From positions 1 to 15,419 of the forward strand of contig JBLHRR010000140.1 in assembly GCA_047626155.1 (NCBI GenBank): DNA of 15,419 nt, read 5' to 3'. Of the stretch, positions 6,169 to 14,644 are shown piece by piece. The notes beneath the pieces are model-generated. The model was not told where the DNA came from, did no database searches, and saw only the letters and a program-made list of their open reading frames with translations. Numbering within the stretch: position 1 is the first letter of the stretch; each line of letters begins with the position of its first letter. This DNA is from CALGLS01 sp047626155. Lineage in GTDB: Bacteria > Bacteroidota > Bacteroidia > Chitinophagales > Saprospiraceae. Both the position numbers and the translations under genes were made by a program.

Positions 6169-9100
6169 TTAATTCATTTTCACAATCCTCTCCAAAATAT
6201 TAACCTCCTTATTCACCACTCGCATAAAGTAATGTCCATTTGGATAGTCATACAAAGAAAGCGTTCCGATATAATCATTGTCATATTTACTAACCGTTCT
6301 CTCCTGCAATATTCTTCCGGTCACATCAATAATTTCCAACTTCAACATAGGATCATTGATTTGAAGATTAGAAATAATAACCTTGAATACGCCTTCTGTC
6401 GGATTCGGTAAAATAGAAACAATCACCTCTTCATTATTAATATTGTACACGCCCGTTGCAGAACCTACTGCTACGGTCTCTGAAAAGATACAGTCATTTA
6501 TTGGCACAGATAGCCAAATTTCGTAAGTATCCGGTAAGAGGTTTTGGAAAAGACCATTCGATTGTGTCGTAGCACCTCCGTCATTACTAAATAGAAAAGG
6601 AGCCACTCCTCCCGTAGGGTTCGTAACTAAGATTCGCCCATCGGCTACGTTATTATCAGAAGCATTTTCAACACTGATCGTTGCAGATAAAGTACAACCC
6701 TGGCCTGGACAAAATTCTTCACTGACACTGGATGAATAATTTCCATCATTATCTATTAAGATATTCCCTTCATTATCTACAATTTGGAAAAAGCCTTGTC
6801 CAGAAAGACCATCGCCCTGAGTATCCGTTACCGTTAGGATGTAACAAGCATCTAGCGTCATGCAAATTTGTTGGGTGTAAAGCGTATTCGATGATTGCCC
6901 GAACAAGGTACCACTGATTATTTCTTCGCCAGTATCTGCATCCGTAATAACCCAATTACTTTCCTGAGGAGAATTATCCGTCCGGAATAGCAATGTGACA
7001 AATTGATCATCTTCCATTCGGTCAAAAATAACAGTCGCAGTATTGTTCGCTGTGTTATTGTCAGCAGAACCATTAATCATGGTAATGGCAAAATCGATAT
7101 TGTTATTTCCTAGTTGTAAGTTCTCTGTTACATCGTATTCGATAATGTCAGAACCATTTACAGGAATGTCACCAGTATAAGGTACTGTTTCTACAAAGGT
7201 TCCATTAACAGTTACGTCAATCATCGCAGAAGTAATCGGCTGTCCACCTCCATTGATCAAGGTGATTTCAGCAGGCGCACTATCAGCACAACCAAAAGTA
7301 GGAACGCTGGCCTCCACTGCTCCATCAAAAGCAATAACCTTGGAGATTGTCATAACAAGCGTATCATTCATTGAATTCTGATCGGCAGGATGATTGACAA
7401 AAGTCGACAATTCATAATCACCAATGACAGATAAATCTACTGAAGTCGTAAATTGATAATTCATTTCTGTATTTGCTTCAAGAGGATCTGTTATAGTCAA
7501 TGTCTGAATCGGCGTTCCATCTAACAATAATCCCACTTCGAAGTCAACCATTGAGTTCAACCCCTTATTTTTGATTCGGGCGGTCACCAATTCCGTGGCC
7601 GTCAAATCGTCCGCAGAGATTGGTTCGGTGATGGCCTCCAAAGAAAGGTCGAAAGAATCTTTAGAATATTGAAATGCAACGATTCGAGTATTTGAACCAT
7701 TTCCTGCAGCAAATTCAGTAGTAAACCAAAAAGTATTATCTCCCTCTGGACTAACTGAAAGCTGAGAATAATCACCAAAACGACCGCTGGAGTTGATGGT
7801 AGAACCTCCGTTAATTACCGTGGTTTCTGGCATAGTCATTACGCCAAGTGGATCCGTATCAAAACGTCCAGTGTAGCGAATACCCACATAAGTATCGGGA
7901 CTAGAGACATTGTAAGCCATTCCAATAGTTCCATTGTCATCAATCGCAATAGAACCCATGAAACGATCTAAGTCATCATTCGGAGCGAAGGTTCCTTCCT
8001 GATAAAGTGCCCAATCGGTAGTGGCTGTTCTTCTTAGTTCTACCCATCTGATGGCAGACAAGTTTAAACCGTCGGTAGCATCCGTAATGAAATTGAAAAC
8101 CAAAGATTCATGTGTTCCGAAATTTCTCAAATGCGGAATGTTCATAATCACCTCAGGGATTGCATCCAAACCACCGCCTCCTAATTGAGGTACGCAATGG
8201 AATCCTGGTCCGGTAGCAGAACAGGGGTAAGAATCAAAGGGAGTAATAACGATGGCAGTCTGTTCTACGGTTGTATTGTTAGGTGTGTCAAAGTCGAGAT
8301 TGAAAGTATAGATTTCTACTTGATCTTCTGCTGGGCCACCATTCCAGGAGCTGTCATTAATAGCCAATGTAATAGGTCTGTTATCAAAAGGCATATTAGT
8401 GCCATTCCAGTCCGCTGGAGTCGATACATAAAAACCAGCTTCGGTATCGAAGTTCCCACCAAGAGATACTCGGATCAGGTCTACGTTTGCAGCACCGGCA
8501 TAGAGGGCTTCTATATCTAAGAAATATTGATGTAAGGTTCCTGCACCTTGTTCATTGGTGGTAACCACCAAAGCTTCTGGCGTGATGGCATATTTTGGAT
8601 AATCCGGAAAGTTAGGCGTTGCAAAAGAATAAGCACTATAGCTACCGAGCGGGTCTTTATTATCGCTTACCGCAACAAGTAGTTTTGCAGGACCAGTGAA
8701 TTCTGTAATGAACCATCTCTCCTCGTTTTCGTCATACAAAATTATCGGGTCACCAAGGGAGCTCTCATTCAAATCAGCCCAAAGGGTATTCATGGCAAAT
8801 GATTGCACCAAGCCTCCATTAAGATCAAAGACCCCGACGGTAGTGGAATTTATGGACTGAACGAAAAACTCATCACTTACATCTCCGGTTGGGTCATGTG
8901 GTGACGATCCATTACTTAGTCCATTATTATTGACAAGTGGTTCATTGAGCAGGCCTCCTCTGCTGAGACTCCTTGCAGGACTGCGGTCAAAATTAAGTTG
9001 ACGAATCGGATCTGGCCCCTGATGTACCAAATCCATGTTCGTAGATTTTCCACCTGGCTTTCTTCCTTTGAAGTTGGCAGGTACTTTTTTCATTCTTTTG

Positions 9101-9294
9101 GCCGCCGCCTTTTTATCTTTGGAGGTGGAAGGTATCAAGGGTAGATCCCTCACGGCTTTTGTTTTTCCTAAGAATTTTGCTGTAGTGCTGGATACCTCAA
9201 AGTTTTCCATTTGTGTGGTGGTCACCGTTTGAGCTTGGCCAAAACAAAATAGCCCAACTATGAAGGCCAATGTAAGTTGTAATTTAAGATTCAT
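6169..9294 (-). CDS. Large secreted T9SS protein with CARDB and SprB-like domains
   Basis: About 1041 residues from ATG 9294 (MNLKLQLTLAFIVGLFCFGQ); ATG 9321 would place nine charged residues before the signal peptide. Positions below count from 9321. Signal peptide to about 31; a basic pro-region (50-125, rich in K/R); a propeller-like beta region about 140-555 with repeating DPIILYDENEERWFITEF and NTFWFTTEF strands; a CARDB-like domain about 556-660 (DLTATELVTARIKNKGLNS); a second about 665-765; a domain with VTDTQGDGLSGQGFFQIVD at 770-870; an SprB-like repeat about 876-953 (GGVAPFLFSNDGGATTQS); and a T9SS type A sorting domain about 966-1050 (SILPNPTEGVFKV ... YPNGHYFMRVV). The protein should be exported by the T9SS and sit on or leave the cell surface. 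No protease or glycosidase active site was identified. Confidence 0.85.
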   Translation of the reverse strand: MNLKLQLTLAFIVGLFCFGQAQTVTTTQMENFEVSSTTAKFLGKTKAVRDLPLIPSTSKDKKAAAKRMKKVPANFKGRKPGGKSTNMDLVHQGPDPIRQLNFDRSPARSLSRGGLLNEPLVNNNGLSNGSSPHDPTGDVSDEFFVQSINSTTVGVFDLNGGLVQSFAMNTLWADLNESSLGDPIILYDENEERWFITEFTGPAKLLVAVSDNKDPLGSYSAYSFATPNFPDYPKYAITPEALVVTTNEQGAGTLHQYFLDIEALYAGAANVDLIRVSLGGNFDTEAGFYVSTPADWNGTNMPFDNRPITLAINDSSWNGGPAEDQVEIYTFNLDFDTPNNTTVEQTAIVITPFDSYPCSATGPGFHCVPQLGGGGLDAIPEVIMNIPHLRNFGTHESLVFNFITDATDGLNLSAIRWVELRRTATTDWALYQEGTFAPNDDLDRFMGSIAIDDNGTIGMAYNVSSPDTYVGIRYTGRFDTDPLGVMTMPETTVINGGSTINSSGRFGDYSQLSVSPEGDNTFWFTTEFAAGNGSNTRIVAFQYSKDSFDLSLEAITEPISADDLTATELVTARIKNKGLNSMVDFEVGLLLDGTPIQTLTITDPLEANTEMNYQFTTSVDLSVIGDYELSTFVNHPADQNSMNDTLVMTISKVIAFDGAVEASVPTFGCADSAPAEITLINGGGQPITSAMIDVTVNGTFVETVPYTGDIPVNGSDIIEYDVTENLQLGNNNIDFAITMINGSADNNTANNTATVIFDRMEDDQFVTLLFRTDNSPQESNWVITDADTGEEIISGTLFGQSSNTLYTQQICMTLDACYILTVTDTQGDGLSGQGFFQIVDNEGNILIDNDGNYSSSVSEEFCPGQGCTLSATISVENASDNNVADGRILVTNPTGGVAPFLFSNDGGATTQSNGLFQNLLPDTYEIWLSVPINDCIFSETVAVGSATGVYNINNEEVIVSILPNPTEGVFKVIISNLQINDPMLKLEIIDVTGRILQERTVSKYDNDYIGTLSLYDYPNGHYFMRVVNKEVNILERIVKMN

Positions 9295-9459
9295 ATTTTC
9301 TTCTTTTCTATGATTTTGCAATTTAATAACTTTTATATTGATAGACCTTTGCGTACTATTCCTAAGGGAGTGGTCACGATCTTAGTTTCAATTTGTTTCT
9401 TTTGACTGGATGGTGTGGGGAAGCGATTAAGCTATAACTTTCGGTTAGTTTGTAGAACG

Positions 9460-9467
9460 CAAATGTA
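9460..9467 (-). promoter_or_regulatory. Bacteroidota -7 box for the large T9SS gene
   Basis: On the - strand the bases read TACATTTG, an exact match to TAnnTTTG. It would start transcription near 9452 and give a leader of about 158 bases before ATG 9294. No strong -33 TTTG is seen at the usual spacing; TTAC lies roughly 21 bases upstream. Confidence 0.4.
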
Positions 9468-9544
9468 CAGCTTATTGATTTTGAAATAGTAATTTGTATT
9501 GTAATTATCTTTAAGAGTAACTAAAGAGTTGGATAATTGTTCAG

Positions 9545-9740
9545 ATGCGACAAAATAGCGGTTTAAATGCAGCAGATTCAGCGAGTGTTTGGTGGTACGT
9601 ATTGGCGCGTTTACCAAACTTTTCCAGTTTGGTAAACGTTCGCACTTTAGGCGCATGTAGGACGTATTGGGCGTGCCGAGATAGGGGTACGTATAAGTTT
9701 AGTAAACGAACCGAACGTACCAAAGGCTCCTATCTGAATA
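9545..9740. repeat. Structured noncoding repeat-like element
   Basis: A patch visibly richer in GC than its AT-rich flanks, lying between divergent genes. It holds a perfect 13-bp hairpin (CGTTTACCAAACT 9608-9620, AGTTTGGTAAACG 9626-9638, loop TTTCC), a second IR GGTACGT/ACGTACC (9686-9692/9715-9721), and a wider IR AGATAGG/CCTATCT (9679-9685/9729-9735). The word ACGTAT recurs as GGTACGTATTGG (9593-9604), GGACGTATTGG (9660-9670) and GGTACGTATAAG (9686-9697). Open frames on both strands (60-75 codons) have low-complexity, cysteine- and arginine-rich products and are judged fortuitous. The stacking of hairpins and short direct repeats suggests a dispersed repeat; copy number cannot be seen here. 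Confidence 0.5.
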
Positions 9741-9963
9741 ATCGATTTGATTAATTCTATGAAAATTAATTAAAGATATTGCATCGCATAATAATTTGTA
9801 AATCAGTGTGTTATGCTTGTGCTGTAAAAATGTGAATATCTTTTATAACCTCCGCGCAGCGAATTCCACAAAGCCCAAGTTAGGCAGTTGAAATCCACAA
9901 TATGCGCAACAAAAGGATTCTTACTATTCTAACATTAATTAAAAACAGTTTAAAAATACAACA

Positions 9964-11721
9964 ATGAAAAAATTAGGAATATTCACGCTACTCTGCCTAC
10001 TTATCTTCTCTTCTTGCCGAAAGGATACGAATGATGAAATGGTAGATCCATCAACTCCAGATCCAACTATTGAAAACTACGAACCAAAAGTTGAAACCAT
10101 CACAGGAGACATCACCGGATATATCATCGATGAAAATGGCGAACCTGTGATAGCTGCCAATGTAACATTGGATGGTAACAATACAACTACAGATGACTAT
10201 GGCCACTTCTTTTTCAAAGGCGAAAGCTTGAACAAATTAGGAACTTTAGTTAAAGTACAGAAAGAAGGATACTTCAAAGGAAGTCGAAGATTCTTTCCAA
10301 AAGCTAGCCAGGACAACCGCGTTAAAATTCAATTGCTAACCAAAAGCTTTGATGAATCTTTCAACACTGCTGATGGTGGTACCATTACTATGGGAAATGG
10401 GGCATCGGTTGATTTTTCTGCTAACAGCATACGCACGGAAGCAGGAGCGGCTTACTCCGGAACGGTAAAAGTAGCGACCAAATGGATGGATCCTTCTTTA
10501 ACTGCGACCCTCGATCAAATGCCTGGTAACCTACAAGGACTGAACGCCGATGTAGAAGAAATGACTTTGGCAACTTACGGAATGATCGCTGTAGAATTGG
10601 AAGGCGAAAATGGAGAAGCACTTAATATCGCTAACAATATGACCGCAACGATCTCAATGCCGGTTCCTGCAGATATGTTGAACGCAGCTCCTAGTGAAAT
10701 TCCATTATGGTCTTACAACGAAGAGTATGGTTTGTGGGTGGAAGAATCAACAGCGACCTTGCAGAATGGCGCTTACGTAGGAGAAGTTTCTCACTTTTCT
10801 TTCTGGAATTGTGATTTGCCTTTTGAATATGTAAACTTGGACTTGACTTTAATAGACGATAACGGAAACCCTTTGAGCAATTACTTAGTAACCCTCACCG
10901 CAGGAGCAGGAACTAATGCGCCAATGACAAGTGGATCTGGCTGGACGGATGCTAACGGAAGTGTATCCGGAGCAATCCCAGCTAACGAAGAATTGACTTT
11001 GGAAGTGATCGGCATTTGCGGAGAAGTATTGTTTACTACAACGGTAGGACCTTACTCAGCTGATGCAACGGAAACTATTACCACTTCAGGAAGTACTGTA
11101 AATGCTACTACAATTACAGGAACTTTAGTAGATTGCGACGGTAACGATATAACCAATGGTTTGATAATCGCAACTTTCAATGGACAAACGGTTTATCATT
11201 ACATTTCTGCTAATTTCTCTTACACATTCACGACTTGTGGAGGTGCAGGCGATGTGACTGTAACTGGAATTGATTTGGATGCTCTAGAGCAAGGTGCTGA
11301 GGTTACTGCTCCAGCGAATGCAACGACTGACCTGGGCAACTTGAGTACTTGTGGTAGCCCGGTTCTATCAGGTCTTACGGTATCGGTTGATGGAGTGGAA
11401 AAAATCTATCTTGCAGTCAATGTTAATATCAATGCTAGTGCAAGTTTTACTGATATATCGGTAGATTTTGGCGGGATGTCAAATGACTACATTTACTTTG
11501 CATTTGAGGGAGGAGATGTAGGAGATTACAGTAACAATAATTTCTTAGAAGGTATATTTGATTCCACAATGGGATGGGGATTCTTTAACAATACAGGTTT
11601 TGATACCTTTATTGTTACTCAATATGATACCCAATTGATGGGTACGGCGAGTGGGATGTTTACGAATAGCGTTACAGGACTGGAATCGTTGGTTGAACTT
11701 GATTTTAACATAGCGCTCTAG
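9964..11721 (+). CDS. Lipoprotein with carboxypeptidase-regulatory-like domain
   Basis: A 585-residue exported lipoprotein. The signal ends in a lipobox (IFSSC, lipidated C18), followed by an acidic, proline-rich linker (20-45). Residues about 48-125 form a carboxypeptidase-regulatory-like beta sandwich (ITGYIIDENGEPVIAANVTL ... DDYGHFFFKG). Residues about 130-290 form a conserved module seen in other Bacteroidota lipoproteins, with ASVDFSANSI, IPLWSYNEEYGLWVEE and GEVSHFSFWNCD. Two more Ig-like segments follow (about 291-375 and 380-455), then a C-terminal beta-rich part to 585. There is no peptidase domain, so it is not an enzyme on this evidence; carbohydrate or protein binding at the cell surface is a guess. 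The start follows an A-rich leader (AAAATACAACA). It is a single-gene unit closed by the terminator at 11733-11781. Confidence 0.8.
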   Translation: MKKLGIFTLLCLLIFSSCRKDTNDEMVDPSTPDPTIENYEPKVETITGDITGYIIDENGEPVIAANVTLDGNNTTTDDYGHFFFKGESLNKLGTLVKVQKEGYFKGSRRFFPKASQDNRVKIQLLTKSFDESFNTADGGTITMGNGASVDFSANSIRTEAGAAYSGTVKVATKWMDPSLTATLDQMPGNLQGLNADVEEMTLATYGMIAVELEGENGEALNIANNMTATISMPVPADMLNAAPSEIPLWSYNEEYGLWVEESTATLQNGAYVGEVSHFSFWNCDLPFEYVNLDLTLIDDNGNPLSNYLVTLTAGAGTNAPMTSGSGWTDANGSVSGAIPANEELTLEVIGICGEVLFTTTVGPYSADATETITTSGSTVNATTITGTLVDCDGNDITNGLIIATFNGQTVYHYISANFSYTFTTCGGAGDVTVTGIDLDALEQGAEVTAPANATTDLGNLSTCGSPVLSGLTVSVDGVEKIYLAVNVNINASASFTDISVDFGGMSNDYIYFAFEGGDVGDYSNNNFLEGIFDSTMGWGFFNNTGFDTFIVTQYDTQLMGTASGMFTNSVTGLESLVELDFNIAL

Positions 11722-11732
11722 AATTAATTCGA

Positions 11733-11781
11733 AATTTATTTCAGAGAGTAGCCGCTTTTGGTTGCTCTCTGAAAATAAATT
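11733..11781 (+). terminator. Hairpin terminator after the lipoprotein gene
   Basis: A long imperfect stem: AATTTATTTCAGAGAG (11733-11748) pairs with CTCTCTGAAAATAAATT (11765-11781) with one bulged A. The stem continues inward through wobble pairs (AGCC with GGTT) to a small loop near 11754-11759. A TATTTTAT run follows. It starts 11 bases after the stop of the lipoprotein gene and separates it from the sigma factor unit. Confidence 0.75.
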
Positions 11782-11834
11782 ATTTTATAGTCATATTAAT
11801 TATAAGTTAGAAACTCAAAATGAAAAGCTCGATC

Positions 11835-11852
11835 CTATAGGAAAAACTATAG
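11835..11852. promoter_or_regulatory. Paired CTATAG palindromes upstream of the sigma factor
   Basis: Two copies of the palindrome CTATAG (11835-11840 and 11847-11852) are spaced by GAAAAA, 27-44 bases before the sigma factor start. Position and symmetry fit an operator or part of a promoter. No match to TAnnTTTG exists in this leader, so the gene could use another promoter class, perhaps its own product. This is inference. Confidence 0.25.
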
Positions 11853-11878
11853 CTATTTATTAAAATATAACAAAACAC

Positions 11879-12427
11879 TTGCTGACCGAAAAACAAATAA
11901 TTCAAGATTGCCAAAAAGGGGTAAAAAGCAGCCAGTATGAACTGGTTCGACGATACTCCCCGATGCTGATGGCGGCCTGTCGAAGGTATGTTAAAAATGA
12001 AGCGAGTGCTAAAGATGTTTTACAGGAAAGTTTGATTCGGATTTTTACCAATATTAAAAAATATCAACCAACCGGGCCTTTTGAGAATTGGATGAGGAGG
12101 ATAACGGTTCGCTGTGCTTTTACGGCGCTGGATAAAACGAAGATTAAAAAAGAAATTGAATTAACGGATCATCATTTAGATTCGTCAGTAGCAGCTGAGG
12201 TTTTTAATTATTTGGGTTTGGAAGAAATTACGAGAATTATTGAAACGCTGCCAATAGGTTATCGAACTGTGTTTAATTTGAATGTGATTGAAGGGTATTC
12301 TCATAAAGAAATTGGAGAACTGTTAGAAATAAAAGAAAGTGCTTCGCGCTCACAGTTGACGAGAGCTAAAAGAATACTTCAAGAAAAGCTTAACGCTATT
12401 AATTACCAAAAAAAGACATCCGCATGA
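11879..12427 (+). CDS. ECF-type RNA polymerase sigma factor
   Basis: A 182-residue sigma-70 family, extracytoplasmic function sigma factor that would direct RNA polymerase to a small regulon. Region 2 covers about residues 20-86 (YELVRRYSPMLMAACRRYV, AKDVLQESLIRIFTNI, then FENWMRRITVRCA). Region 4 covers about 118-172 (LPIGYRTVFNLNVIEGYSHK, then EIGELLEIKESASRSQL and RAKRIL), the helix-turn-helix that binds the -35 element. Regions 1 and 3 are absent, as expected. The start is TTG 11879: no ATG lies upstream in frame before stop TAA 11861-11863, and the first internal ATG (residue 29) would cut into region 2. The gene overlaps the next one by four bases (ATGA), so the two are translationally coupled and the partner is the likely anti-sigma regulator. 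Confidence 0.85.
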   Translation: MLTEKQIIQDCQKGVKSSQYELVRRYSPMLMAACRRYVKNEASAKDVLQESLIRIFTNIKKYQPTGPFENWMRRITVRCAFTALDKTKIKKEIELTDHHLDSSVAAEVFNYLGLEEITRIIETLPIGYRTVFNLNVIEGYSHKEIGELLEIKESASRSQLTRAKRILQEKLNAINYQKKTSA

Positions 12428-13968
12428 AATGGGATTTGTTTAAAAATAGGTTGAAAAGGGAATCGCAACAACAGGAAGATGCGGTGGATATTGATGCACT
12501 ATGGTCTGCGATTGAGCCGGATGTAGATGCGCTCAATGGAAAGGAAGATAAGCGGAGGCGTTTTTTCTTTTGGCTTTTCTTTGGCGTTGGGGTGGCTTTG
12601 ACGGCGGCTTGGTTTGCTTTGTCAAATGAGGAGACCATTGCAGATGGAGCGGTGGCAGAGAAGGGAACTGCGGTAGAAGAAGTAAGCGTTTTGTCTAAGC
12701 GAGGAGATGTAAATAACAATTTGATTGCAAAGGCGAAAGAGACTGAAAATAAAAGAGATTTATTACGTGTTAACTCAAATGTATTTCAAAAAAATGAAAC
12801 AGTGATTTCTATAAACTCCGCTAAAGTTGAAAGTGGAAAAACAATTGAAAATAATGAAGTAGTAAAAATTAACCAGTTGGTTAATTTAAATAAAAATACT
12901 AATAATTCATCGGTAATAGCTCTAAAAAGTAATCCTAAAAGGAGTTTAATAGTGAACGTCCAAACGAATTTGAATGAAGGTTCTTTGGTTACGGAAATGC
13001 AGGATTCTCCGACTTCTCCCGAAAAACAAAAACCGAATAGAAAGGCTGAAGAAAAAGCTGCTCAAAATACTGTTTTAATAAAAGAAACAATAAACCGAAT
13101 TAATATAAGCGGTCTTTTAGTAAGCATGCGAAACGGACTCCTCCCTATGAAAGGTGACTCGCTTTCTGATGTGCCCGCTTTCTCTCCCCGTTATAAAGAG
13201 TATACCACTTTTGGAAAGTCTGCCCCTGCATTTAGTTTCACTGCTGGGATTACTGGTGGCCTCAGTTTCGCTAATCGAAATTTAAGTCAAAAAGTAGGAG
13301 AAGGGAGTATATTGTTGCAAAATAGAAATGAATACGAATCATCCCTCGAAACGAGCCACTACGGTTTCTTTATTGGAGCCAAACATAAGAAATATAACCT
13401 TGGTATAACAATCGGATTGCAAAGTACAACCATAGCTGAGAGGTACACCTACAAAAAAGAAAAGGTTGAGGAACAAATGGTATTTGGAGTCCAGGTTCGC
13501 CGCATAAATCTCGAAGGAGATACCATCAACATCATGGGAGATGTCCTAGAAACCACGACAAGCACCATTGATAAAAATATTTATAACAGTTACCGTCTGC
13601 TTGACATACCGGTGATCGTTTCTTATCAGTATCCTCTCAAAAAATGGAACCTAGGAGTAGAAGCAGGTATTTTAGTAAACCTCTCCTTGAAAACAGAAGG
13701 CATTGTCCCAAATGAATTGTTAGAAGTCCAAGGCCCGTTGTCGAGAGATCAGGATATTGACAACAGCAAAAACGATCTATTCAAATCTAAAGTAGGTTTG
13801 GGTTATCATTTCGGTCTTTCCATTGGTGGTTCAATAACTAAAAAACTGGGATGGAAAGTAGCGCCGATGCTACGTATTTATCCAAGCGATTTTGCGGGCA
13901 CTACTAATCAACTTTCGCAGCGCTATGTTTTGTATGGCGTGAATGGGGGAGTGGCGTATCGGTTTTGA
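12424..13968 (+). CDS. Anti-sigma-like protein fused to an outer-membrane beta-barrel-like domain
   Basis: A 514-residue protein coupled to the sigma gene by the ATGA overlap. Residues 1-46 are cytoplasmic and charged, with DIDALWSAIEPDVDAL, a segment typical of Bacteroidota proteins encoded after ECF sigma factors. Residues 47-66 form one membrane helix (RFFFWLFFGVGVALTAAWFA region). Residues 67-265 are a long, polar, Asn/Lys/Glu-rich linker in the periplasm. From about 268 to the end, alternating strands (FSFTAGITGGLSFANR, HYGFFIGAKHKKYNLGITIG, IPVIVSYQYPLKKWNLGVEA, KVGLGYHFGLSIGGS) form an outer-membrane beta-barrel-like domain closing with an aromatic residue (VAYRF), the usual barrel-assembly signal. 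The protein thus seems able to span the envelope. A sensing-barrel-to-sigma signalling role is inference; no zinc anti-sigma HxxxCxxC motif is present. Confidence 0.75.
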   Translation: MKWDLFKNRLKRESQQQEDAVDIDALWSAIEPDVDALNGKEDKRRRFFFWLFFGVGVALTAAWFALSNEETIADGAVAEKGTAVEEVSVLSKRGDVNNNLIAKAKETENKRDLLRVNSNVFQKNETVISINSAKVESGKTIENNEVVKINQLVNLNKNTNNSSVIALKSNPKRSLIVNVQTNLNEGSLVTEMQDSPTSPEKQKPNRKAEEKAAQNTVLIKETINRINISGLLVSMRNGLLPMKGDSLSDVPAFSPRYKEYTTFGKSAPAFSFTAGITGGLSFANRNLSQKVGEGSILLQNRNEYESSLETSHYGFFIGAKHKKYNLGITIGLQSTTIAERYTYKKEKVEEQMVFGVQVRRINLEGDTINIMGDVLETTTSTIDKNIYNSYRLLDIPVIVSYQYPLKKWNLGVEAGILVNLSLKTEGIVPNELLEVQGPLSRDQDIDNSKNDLFKSKVGLGYHFGLSIGGSITKKLGWKVAPMLRIYPSDFAGTTNQLSQRYVLYGVNGGVAYRF

Positions 13969-14051
13969 TATTTGTTTATGGTTTATGGTTTTTGGAAACT
14001 TATTTGAATTCTAATTAAGTTCAGGTAGATTTTTAAATCGAATAAAAATCG

Positions 14052-14087
14052 AAAAGGCAGCTATGGTTTTCCATAGCTGCCTTTTTT
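14052..14087. terminator. Bidirectional terminator between convergent genes
   Basis: A perfect 15-bp stem (AAAAGGCAGCTATGG 14052-14066, CCATAGCTGCCTTTT 14071-14085) with a TTTT loop, followed by T on the + strand (14082-14087) and preceded by A (T on the - strand). It can stop both the sigma/barrel unit and the - strand membrane-protein gene. Confidence 0.9.
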
Positions 14088-14113
14088 AGAGATTAAAGGG
14101 AATCTATTTTTCT

Positions 14114-14644
14114 TTATTTGTCAATGGCATAGATGAAGTAATTACTATCTCCCTGCCAAGGCATCGACTGATTGATTTCTTTATATCGCAGAATGACTTT
14201 TTGTCCTTGAAGTTGTTCCAATTGTTTTACAACAGCTTCGTCTCTGACAGAAAAGCTCCAGGTATCACTCAGCCCATCGTTGGGGTTTTCCAAATCGATA
14301 CCACCCAATTTTAATTGTCCTTCATAAGTTTTAAAGAGGAATCCTTTTTTTGATATTTTGATCAGGTTTCCGGCGCGAGTACCTTCGCTATAGGTATAGT
14401 TGGCATAGATAGTATAGCCAATTCCAGCGAGAATAAGAACCAGTACACCGGCCATCAACAAACGCTTGAAAAAGGATTTGGTCTTTTTCACTCCCTTGTC
14501 AAAAGTGGCTGATATTTTATCACCTGTTTGCTCTAGACCTTCTTTGATATTACTTTCCATTTTATCAATGGAGCTCTTGATTCCACTCTCTTCCTTCTTG
14601 GGAGTGGGTTTATTTTCGGAAGAGTCTTTGTTCGGCTTGTCCAT
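14114..14644 (-). CDS. Conserved single-span membrane protein of unknown function
   Basis: A 176-residue protein. Residues 1-55 are cytoplasmic, highly charged and probably helical (KDSSENKPTPKKEESG, then SIDKMESNIKEGLEQTGDKI). One membrane helix spans about 61-80 (RLLMAGVLVLILAGIGYTIY). The rest (81-176) is a compact beta-rich domain with NYTYSEGTRAGNLIKISKKG, FLFKTYEGQLKLGG, TWSFSV and GQKVILRYKE. This pattern is conserved across Bacteroidota, where such proteins are sometimes labelled 6-phosphogluconate dehydrogenase; nothing here supports that (no Rossmann nucleotide motif, far too short). ATG 14644 follows an A-rich leader, and it shares the terminator at 14052-14087 with the convergent sigma/barrel unit. 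The biochemical role is unknown. Confidence 0.75.
   Translation of the reverse strand: MDKPNKDSSENKPTPKKEESGIKSSIDKMESNIKEGLEQTGDKISATFDKGVKKTKSFFKRLLMAGVLVLILAGIGYTIYANYTYSEGTRAGNLIKISKKGFLFKTYEGQLKLGGIDLENPNDGLSDTWSFSVRDEAVVKQLEQLQGQKVILRYKEINQSMPWQGDSNYFIYAIDK

Noticed and set aside
8185..8520. 111-codon + strand ORF inside the large T9SS gene
   Set aside because: Antisense shadow of a strongly supported coding region, without a recognisable domain.
9608..9721. Integron attC-like site in the GTTTACC/GGTAAAC hairpin
   Set aside because: The GTTRRRY/RYYYAAC core pair and cassette context are not present.
9432..9754. Overlapping 60-75 codon ORFs on both strands in the spacer before the lipoprotein gene
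   Set aside because: They overlap in both directions, have repetitive Arg/Cys-rich products and coincide with hairpins and direct repeats; better explained as a noncoding repeat.
14114..14644. 6-phosphogluconate dehydrogenase label for the single-span membrane protein
   Set aside because: No nucleotide-binding motif, the length is far too short and there is a membrane helix; the label is a propagated misannotation.
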